Assembly (NCBI GenBank): GCA_944323155.1
Contig: CALURL010000007.1
Location: 1-64,000 of the forward strand
Length of the DNA stretch: 64,000 bases
Direction of reading: 5' to 3'
Origin: Candidatus Gastranaerophilales bacterium
GTDB lineage: Bacteria; Cyanobacteriota; Vampirovibrionia; Gastranaerophilales; Gastranaerophilaceae
Shown: positions 58,363 through 64,000 of the stretch, in pieces
How positions within the stretch are numbered: position 1 is the stretch's first letter
Layout of the letters: every line of letters begins with the position of its first letter
The notes under the pieces: generated by a model
The model's database searches: none
What the model was told of the DNA's origin: nothing
The model's input: only the letters and a program-made list of their open reading frames with translations
Position numbers and translations under genes: made by a program

Positions 58363-60504
58363 ATGGTACCGGAAACAAAAAAAACACAGATTGAAATCGG
58401 CGGAAAAACCGTTACAATTGAAACCGGCAAGTACGCTCAATCTACAAACGGTTCTGTTACAGTTAGATGCGGTGATACAATGCTATTCGTTCACTGCGTT
58501 GTTTCAAAAGAACCAAGAGTCGGGATAGATTTCTTCCCGCTATTAATTGATTATGAAGAAAGAATGTCTTCAATTGGCCGTATCCCTGGCGGTTACAACC
58601 GTTCAGAAGGGAAAGCAAGCGATAAAGCAATATTAGTTTCAAGACTTATCGATAGACCAATCAGACCTCTTTTCCCAAAAGGATATAGAAATGATATTCA
58701 AATTGTAGCACAATTATTCAGCTACGATCAGCAAAATCAACCGGACACACTTGCAATGTTAGGCGCATCATTTGCATTAATGCTTTCTGGCGCTCCATTT
58801 GAAGGCCCTATAGGCGCAGTAAGAGTTTCACGCGACGAAAATGGCAATATGATTGCAAACCCAACACACCAGCAAGCTAATAAATCTGACCTTGATATAG
58901 TTGTTGCAGGTACACACGACAGCGTAATTATGGTTGAGGCCGGATGTAAATTCGTTACAGAAGACGATATTATGAATGCAGTTGAATTCGCCCAAGTCGA
59001 AATCAGAAAACAATGCGAAGCTCAAGAAGCATTTATAAAAGAATGCGGAGTTGAAAAAGAAGTATTCGTAAATCCTTATGATACATCAGAAATCAAAAAA
59101 ATTATTGATGAAACAGCTCACGATATGATTTTTGATGCTTACCACAACTTTGATAGAACTTACAGACAAGAAAAACTTGAAGAAGCTAAAAAACTTGTTA
59201 AAGAAAAAATTGATGCGCTTCCGGAAGATGATTACAGCAAAAAAATCATGGAAGAAACAGGCATTGACTTTGTTGCAGAAGAATTTAAAAATGCAGAAAA
59301 GAAAATTATGCGTACAATGATTCTCGATGAAGGCGTAAGAGCTGATGGAAGAAAGCCGCATGATGTACGTCCTATCTGGTGTGAAGTTGGAGTAATTCCA
59401 CGTGCCCACGGGTCTGCAGTATTCACAAGAGGCCAAACTCAAGTTTTATCGGTTGCAACATTAGCAGGACCAGGAATGAAACAGGAACTCGACGGAGTTG
59501 ATCCGGAAACTGAAAAAACTTATATGCACAAATACATCTTCCCTGGATTTTCTGTTGGTGAAGTAAAACCATTAAGAGGACCTGGCAGACGTGAAGTTGG
59601 ACACGGAAATCTTGCAGAAAGAGCTAATGTTCCAGCACTTCCTTCACAAGAAGAATTTGGCTACACAATCCGCGTAACTTCTGACGTATTAGAATCCAAC
59701 GGGTCAACATCAATGGCATCAACCTGCGGTTCATCAATGGCATTAATGAATGCCGGTGTTCCCGTAAAATGTATGATCGGCGGTGTTGCAATGGGTATGA
59801 TTACAGAAGAAGGCAAAGAACCTGTTGTATTAACTGATATTCAAGGTATTGAAGACTTTTTAGGCGATATGGACTTTAAAGTTACAGGTAATGACACAGG
59901 TATTACAGCTCTTCAAATGGATATGAAAGCCAAAGGAATTGCAAATGACACATTAAGACGTGCATTACAACAGGCAAAAGAAGGCAGATTACATATCCTT
60001 GGAGAAATGAGAAAAGTCATTACAGCTCCAGCAGATCATCTTTCACCTTATGCACCAAGCATTACAACAATGACAATTCCTGTAGAAGACATCGGAACAG
60101 TAATTGGACCTGGCGGAAAACAAATCAGAGCAATTATTGACGCTTCAGGTGCTGAAATTGATATTCAAGACAACGGTGTTGTAACAATTACTTCTAACGA
60201 CCAGGAAGGCGCAGCTATTGCAAAAAGAATGATTGAGGAATTAACTTTCAAACCAGAACCTGGAATGGTTGTAAAAGGTAAAGTTGTAAGAATTATTCCA
60301 ATAGGTGCTTTTGTCGAACTTGCACCGGGCAAAGATGGAATGGTACACATTTCACAAGTATGCAATGAAAGAATAGATACAATAGAACCACACTTGCATA
60401 TTGGTGACGAAGTAATCGTTAAAGTTATCAAAATCGACGACAAAGGAAGAGTAAACCTTACAATCAAAGGTGTTACAGAAGAAGACAAGGCTAAGTTAAA
60501 TTAG
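58363..60504 (+). CDS. pnp: Polyribonucleotide nucleotidyltransferase (PNPase)
   Basis: PNPase degrades RNA from the 3' end with phosphate and can add tails. The 713-residue protein has two RNase PH-like domains (about 1-225 and 315-545, with MSSIGRIPGGYNRSEGKASD in the first and FPGFSVGEVKPLRGPGRRE and STCGSSMALMNAGVPV in the second), the alpha-helical linker, a KH domain (VIGPGGKQIRAIID, near 580) and a C-terminal S1 domain (GMVVKGKVVRIIPIGAFVEL). All elements are complete. It is a single gene with a hairpin leader and its own terminator. RNase PH is also encoded (27924-28625). Confidence 0.98.
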   Translation: MVPETKKTQIEIGGKTVTIETGKYAQSTNGSVTVRCGDTMLFVHCVVSKEPRVGIDFFPLLIDYEERMSSIGRIPGGYNRSEGKASDKAILVSRLIDRPIRPLFPKGYRNDIQIVAQLFSYDQQNQPDTLAMLGASFALMLSGAPFEGPIGAVRVSRDENGNMIANPTHQQANKSDLDIVVAGTHDSVIMVEAGCKFVTEDDIMNAVEFAQVEIRKQCEAQEAFIKECGVEKEVFVNPYDTSEIKKIIDETAHDMIFDAYHNFDRTYRQEKLEEAKKLVKEKIDALPEDDYSKKIMEETGIDFVAEEFKNAEKKIMRTMILDEGVRADGRKPHDVRPIWCEVGVIPRAHGSAVFTRGQTQVLSVATLAGPGMKQELDGVDPETEKTYMHKYIFPGFSVGEVKPLRGPGRREVGHGNLAERANVPALPSQEEFGYTIRVTSDVLESNGSTSMASTCGSSMALMNAGVPVKCMIGGVAMGMITEEGKEPVVLTDIQGIEDFLGDMDFKVTGNDTGITALQMDMKAKGIANDTLRRALQQAKEGRLHILGEMRKVITAPADHLSPYAPSITTMTIPVEDIGTVIGPGGKQIRAIIDASGAEIDIQDNGVVTITSNDQEGAAIAKRMIEELTFKPEPGMVVKGKVVRIIPIGAFVELAPGKDGMVHISQVCNERIDTIEPHLHIGDEVIVKVIKIDDKGRVNLTIKGVTEEDKAKLN

Positions 60505-60520
60505 CAGAGTTTATAAAATA

Positions 60521-60557
60521 AAAATGCCGTCCCTAAAAAAGGGATGGCATTTTTTTT
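60521..60557 (+). terminator. Intrinsic terminator of pnp
   Basis: AAAATGCCGTCCC (60521-60533) pairs with GGGATGGCATTTT (60541-60553), with one G-T pair, followed by more T. It directly abuts the pilin relic on the other strand. Confidence 0.85.
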
Positions 60558-60606
60558 AATAATTCATTTCCCAATTGTCATTTAATATTTTTTCAAAGCT
60601 GCCAAC
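60556..60606 (-). pseudogene. Relic of a pilin-like gene, last 16 codons
   Basis: Read on the minus strand this stretch gives GSFEKILNDNWEMNY and a stop. Pilin-like protein P1 ends GCFGKLLNDNWEMNY. A stop codon lies just upstream and no pilin body remains. I infer the leftover 3' end of a P1-like gene. Confidence 0.7.
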
Positions 60607-60695
60607 CCCTTACCCTAGACAAACTTTGTTTAATGATTTCAATGTCACAAAAAATTATTTTTGTGCTAAGCTAAAATCAATTGGAGGAAGTAAAC

Positions 60696-61745
60696 ATGTG
60701 CGAAGTTATAACTATTGGCAGTGCTACAATGGATGTATTCGTTGAAAGTGATGATGCAAACATTGTTTCAGTTTATACAAAAAATAAAAAATCAGAATTT
60801 ATGAGTTACCCATATGGTGCAAAAGTAGAAATTACAGATTTTGCATCAAAAGTCGGCGGAGGGGGAGTTAACACAGCCGTTAACTTTGCGAATTTAGGCT
60901 ACAACACAAGTGCGATATTCAAAATTGGCGATGATATTTATTCTGACGGGGTTTTAGAATCTTTTAAAGGCAAAAACATTGATTTATCAAACATAATTCA
61001 AGATCCAAAAATCAGCACCGGCTTTTCTATAATTCTTGTAAGTTTTCAGGGAGATAGAACAGTTCTTGCGCATAGAGGCGCAAATGCTATGATAAAAAAA
61101 GCAGATATAAATTTTGAAGCAATCAAAAATTCAAAATTATTATATATAGCCCCTCTTAACGGTGATAGTACTAAAGTTCTTGATGACATCGCAACTTTTG
61201 CAAGAGAAAACAATGTATTTGTATGCTTTAATGCAGGTTCTTCAAGCATTAAAAAAGGATTTACTTATCTAAAAAAAATCCTTGAAAATGCAAATATTGT
61301 TGTAATGAACAAAGAAGAAGCGTCTCTTGCAACCCAAATTCAAGTAAGACCTGACACTAGAGATGAAAAATTCTCTGATCAGTTAATCCACCCTGATGTA
61401 AAAGCAATGTTTAATAAATTAAAAGTCATGGATTATCAAATAATAGTTATCACAGACGGCGGCCACGGGGCATACGCTTACGACGGCAAAGATTATTACT
61501 ACTGTCCTGTATTTGATGGTCCTGTAGTATCAACACTTGGAGCCGGAGACGCTTTTGCCTCAACATTCTGTGCAGCACTGGGAAGAACTGATAAGAACAT
61601 AGGAAAATCTCTTATGTATGCCTCTGTAAATTCTGCAGGAGTAGTTTCTGAATTCGGCGCGACACAAGGATTGTTAACCTTTGACGAAATCGAAAAAAGA
61701 TTAAGCAGCAAACCTGACTACACATTTACGGTAATAAAAAAATAA
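60696..61745 (+). CDS. PfkB-family carbohydrate kinase
   Basis: This 349-residue sugar or nucleoside kinase of the ribokinase family has the N-terminal IGSATMDVFVES, the glycine-rich KVGGGGVNTAVNFANLG (near 45-65), and the C-terminal active site LGAGDAFASTF with the catalytic Asp. The substrate cannot be told; adenosine, ribose and fructose-type kinases share these marks. I use the ATG at 60696, seven bases after TTGGAGGAAG, not the TTG five codons upstream. It converges with the acetyltransferase gene at 61748, two bases from its stop. Confidence 0.92.
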   Translation: MCEVITIGSATMDVFVESDDANIVSVYTKNKKSEFMSYPYGAKVEITDFASKVGGGGVNTAVNFANLGYNTSAIFKIGDDIYSDGVLESFKGKNIDLSNIIQDPKISTGFSIILVSFQGDRTVLAHRGANAMIKKADINFEAIKNSKLLYIAPLNGDSTKVLDDIATFARENNVFVCFNAGSSSIKKGFTYLKKILENANIVVMNKEEASLATQIQVRPDTRDEKFSDQLIHPDVKAMFNKLKVMDYQIIVITDGGHGAYAYDGKDYYYCPVFDGPVVSTLGAGDAFASTFCAALGRTDKNIGKSLMYASVNSAGVVSEFGATQGLLTFDEIEKRLSSKPDYTFTVIKK

Positions 61746-61747
61746 AT

Positions 61748-62272
61748 TCACAAATTTTTAATAACTTTGCAAGGATTTCCGACAGCTAATACATTTGCCG
61801 GAATATCTTTGCAAACAATACTTCCTGCGCCAATAATTGAATTTTCACCGATATTTACGCCGGGCAAAACTGTTACATTTCCACAAATCCAGACATTATC
61901 ACCAACTGTAATCGGTTTTGATGAGCCAAATCCTTTGGCACGTAAATCAGCTTCAATAGGGTGAATGGATGTAAAAAAAGAACAGTTTGGTCCTACTAAA
62001 ACATTATCGCCAAAAACAACCTTATCAACATCTAAAATCATAAGATTATGATTTGCGTAGAAATTTTCACCGATTTTTATATTCGAACCGTAATCACACA
62101 TAAACGGCTGTTCTATTAAAAATATAGATTTAGTTTCTCCAAGAATTTTTTTTAATAATTCTATCCTCAATCCGACCATATTAGGAGAAATAGAATTATA
62201 TTTGTAACACAAAGACTTGCAGGCTACACGTTTAAAATAATTTTCTCTATCATCATTATGTACAAATTTCAT
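61748..62272 (-). CDS. Maltose/galactoside O-acetyltransferase-like hexapeptide protein
   Basis: This 174-residue acetyl-CoA-dependent transferase has a short helical N-terminus and a left-handed beta-helix with hexapeptide repeats (IKIGENFYANHNLMILD, VVFGDNVLVGPN, ITVGDNVWICGN, NIGENSIIGAGS). The catalytic His is in FTSIHPIE. This is the Maa/LacA/NodL group, which acetylates sugars or small glycans. The N-terminal region (NDDRENYFKRVACKSLCYKYN) departs from the usual maltose acetyltransferase, so the acceptor may differ. Its gene converges with pfkB-type kinase, and no terminator separates them. Confidence 0.9.
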   Translation of the reverse strand: MKFVHNDDRENYFKRVACKSLCYKYNSISPNMVGLRIELLKKILGETKSIFLIEQPFMCDYGSNIKIGENFYANHNLMILDVDKVVFGDNVLVGPNCSFFTSIHPIEADLRAKGFGSSKPITVGDNVWICGNVTVLPGVNIGENSIIGAGSIVCKDIPANVLAVGNPCKVIKNL

Positions 62273-62457
62273 AACTGTATTTTTTGAGAAATAAACACAA
62301 AAAACACCGCCAGATTAGCTAAAAATTTTAATATTTTCAATTTGTATAAAATTCAGCAATAAATACTACTTTAAAAACCTCCCATAACATTCCTTAAAAA
62401 ATTTCCCATATTGCACATTTTATAGTATAATGTTAACATATAAGAAGGAGACTAAAT

Positions 62458-63306
62458 ATGGGATACAAAATTCTATCAAAAAAAGAACTTTGTCCTAATC
62501 AATACGAAATTACAATAGATGCACCTTACGTTGTAAGAAATGCAAAAGCAGGACAATTTATTATATTCAGAGCAAACGAAAATAGTGAACGTGTACCGTT
62601 AACTATCGCAGATGTTAATAAAGAAACAGGCGCCTTAACTCTTGTTTTTATGGCAGTAGGATATTCTACAAAACAGCTTGCAGCATTGAATGTCGGTGAT
62701 GAAATCCATGATATTGTAGGACCTTTAGGCCAGCCAACTCATATCAAAAAATACGGAACTGTAGTATGTCTTGCAGGCGGATACGGTGCAGCACCATGCT
62801 ATTTGATTGCAAAAGCCTTCAAAGAAGCAGGTAATAAAGTATACATGATTATGGGTGCAAGAAATAAAGATTTGATCTTCTGGCAAGATAAAATGAAAGA
62901 CGCTTGCACTGAACTCTTTATCACAACAGACGACGGAACATTGGGCGAAAAAGGATTTGTTACGCAAGTTTTAGAAAGGTTAATGAAGCAAGAAAAAATA
63001 GATTACGCAATAGCCGTAGGACCTATGCCAATGATGAGAGCAGTGGCTGATTTAACCCGTGATAAAGGAATTTATACTGAAGCAAGCATGAACCCAATCA
63101 TGGTTGACGGAACAGGTATGTGCGGAGCTTGCCGTGTTACTGTCGGAGGTGAAACAAAATTTGCCTGTGTTGACGGCCCTGACTTTGATGCTCACAAAAT
63201 TGACTTTGATGAAGTTATAAATAGAACAAGAATTTACAAGGATCAGGAAAGAAAACGCGACGAAAATTGTAATTTGCTTCAACAAGCAGCAGCTTTGAAA
63301 AAATAA
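62458..63306 (+). CDS. NfnA/SudB-like FAD/NAD(P)-binding flavoprotein subunit
   Basis: This 282-residue protein belongs to the ferredoxin-NADP reductase fold family found as NfnA (NADH-dependent reduced ferredoxin:NADP oxidoreductase) and sulfide dehydrogenase subunit SudB. It has a flavin domain (RVPLTIADVN), an NAD-binding GGYGAAPCYLIAKA and a C-terminal cysteine cluster for a 2Fe-2S centre (GTGMCGACRVTV...FACVDGPDFD). The partner NfnB is not next; instead a 60-residue Cys-rich gene and etfB follow in the same direction. The start has an excellent AAGGAGACT ribosome binding site. Electron bifurcation is likely but the partner must be found. Confidence 0.87.
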   Translation: MGYKILSKKELCPNQYEITIDAPYVVRNAKAGQFIIFRANENSERVPLTIADVNKETGALTLVFMAVGYSTKQLAALNVGDEIHDIVGPLGQPTHIKKYGTVVCLAGGYGAAPCYLIAKAFKEAGNKVYMIMGARNKDLIFWQDKMKDACTELFITTDDGTLGEKGFVTQVLERLMKQEKIDYAIAVGPMPMMRAVADLTRDKGIYTEASMNPIMVDGTGMCGACRVTVGGETKFACVDGPDFDAHKIDFDEVINRTRIYKDQERKRDENCNLLQQAAALKK

Positions 63307-63324
63307 AGAAGAAGAGAGGTAATA

Positions 63325-63507
63325 ATGGCAAAAGATATTCCATACTGTCCGTTAATGAGTGCAGGTTCAGATATTGACAAAGTGTGTACATTAGAAAGTT
63401 GTGCGTGGTATTTACCAAGCGTAAAAAAATGTTCAGTTTACATGCTTGCTTATAATGCATTAATAGAAACGAATGCAAGACAAAGAGCTGCACATCAGCC
63501 AAGGTAG
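63325..63507 (+). CDS. Small Cys-rich protein between nfnA-like and etfB
   Basis: This 60-residue protein has four cysteines (IPYCPLMS, KVCTLESCAWY and VKKCSVYM) in a pattern that could bind a metal or iron-sulfur centre. I have no family name for it. It is preceded by AAGAGAGG and lies 18 bases after the NfnA-like gene; etfB starts three bases after its stop. The operon position argues for a part in the same electron-transfer process, perhaps as an assembly or redox carrier protein, but this is inference. Confidence 0.72.
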   Translation: MAKDIPYCPLMSAGSDIDKVCTLESCAWYLPSVKKCSVYMLAYNALIETNARQRAAHQPR

Positions 63508-63510
63508 TTA

Positions 63511-64000
63511 ATGAAAATACTTGTATGCATAAAACAGGTTCCTGATACAGCAGATATCAAGTGGACTGAAAATAACACAATTCAAAGGGAAGGTGTCGAA
63601 AGCGTCATCAACCCTTTTGACATATATGCAATTGAAACTGCATTGGAAATAAAAAAATCTTGCGAAAATGTAGAGATAACAGCACTCAGCATGGGGCCAT
63701 TACAGGCAGAAGAAATTTTGAGAAAAGCTATCGCTGTTGGCTGCGATAATGGAGTTCTTGTCAGCGATAAAAAATTTGCCGGTGCAGACACATATTCCAC
63801 AGGAAAAACTATTGCAGCAGCCATAAAAACATTTTGCCCGGACTTTGATTTAATTATATGCGGCCAATTTGCAACTGACGGAGATACCGCGCAAACCGGT
63901 CCAACTATTGCAAACAATTTAGATATTCCACAGGTTACTTATGTTAAACAAATAAATTCCTGTGAAAACAATTCAATTACGCTAGAACGCGAAACAGAAG
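63511..64000 (+). CDS. etfB: Electron transfer flavoprotein beta subunit, cut by the window edge
   Basis: The reading frame starts at ATG 63511 (MKILVCIKQVPDTADIKW) and stays open to the last base, giving 163 residues of an expected 250-260. It shows the ETF-beta blocks NPFDIYAIETALEI, ITALSMGPLQAEEILRKAIAVG and DLIICGQFATDGDTAQTGP. EtfB with EtfA passes or bifurcates electrons between NADH, flavin enzymes and ferredoxin. Its place after an NfnA-like gene and a Cys-rich gene suggests an anaerobic electron-confurcating or bifurcating set. The start of etfA is presumably just outside the window. Confidence 0.95.
   Translation, partial: MKILVCIKQVPDTADIKWTENNTIQREGVESVINPFDIYAIETALEIKKSCENVEITALSMGPLQAEEILRKAIAVGCDNGVLVSDKKFAGADTYSTGKTIAAAIKTFCPDFDLIICGQFATDGDTAQTGPTIANNLDIPQVTYVKQINSCENNSITLERETE

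Overview
The window is AT-rich, densely packed bacterial chromosome: about 68 protein genes on both strands, no rRNA, tRNA, CRISPR array, prophage or insertion sequence recognised. The best fit is a gut-type, fermentative relative of the Cyanobacteria (Gastranaerophilales, class Vampirovibrionia, also called Melainabacteria). The grounds are several dispersed pilin-like genes with an FTLAEV..TLGIIG N-terminus, a PDZ/radical-SAM protein of the kind found in Cyanobacteria, a Gram-negative envelope (MlaE/MlaF), lysine made through diaminopimelate, and anaerobic redox genes (HydG, an NfnA-like flavoprotein, EtfB). This placement is inference; no rRNA is present to settle it.

Layout. 0.5-6.6 kb: glnA, a DUF512 radical-SAM gene overlapping a PadR regulator, then mlaE-mlaF and a DapL-like aminotransferase. 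6.6-10.6 kb: pilin-like gene P1, dgkA, ybeY and the c-di-AMP phosphodiesterase pgpH. 10.6-15.5 kb: two glycosyltransferases and a pair of unknown membrane/helical proteins. 15.6-22.1 kb: lysA-dacA-yitT (lysine plus c-di-AMP synthesis), a UbiA prenyltransferase, a ROK sugar kinase and nanE. 22.2-31.5 kb: an M16 protease, an XRE regulator, a family-4 uracil-DNA glycosylase, ilvB with a pilin-like partner, two exported coiled-coil proteins, rph and a PHP phosphoesterase. 31.5-32.1 kb: a gene-free stretch with a pilin relic and a structured repeat. 32.1-42.7 kb: an Opp-type ATPase, smpB, a formyltransferase, hydG, mnmA, P2, a Y-family polymerase, rqcH, P3 and prfB with its programmed frameshift. 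42.8-50.6 kb: three tandem membrane paralogues, a 5'-nucleotidase-like protein, glyS and P4. 50.7-58.2 kb: yebC, a diguanylate cyclase, tsaE, tsaB, then three tandem proteins with a split HNH-nuclease signature. 58.3-64 kb: pnp, a PfkB kinase, an acetyltransferase, an NfnA-like gene, a small Cys-rich protein and the start of etfB.

The most unusual signal is shared by pilin-like genes P1-P4. Each has a ribosome binding site and ATG, then a run of exactly ten G and a nearly identical 19-base flank, all upstream of the prepilin cleavage motif. In all four the ATG frame ends at a TAG just past the run, and one extra G (or a -1 slip) restores the full pilin. Either these pilins are phase-variable and all OFF, or they are expressed through slippage on the G tract, or the assembly miscounts the tract.

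The second is the tandem trio of split-HNH proteins. Two of them carry, inside the 5' end of the coding sequence, back-to-back perfect inverted repeats whose arms differ between copies by compensated base changes; the start codon of the third lies inside another hairpin. Several genes also appear to be transcribed without a leader.
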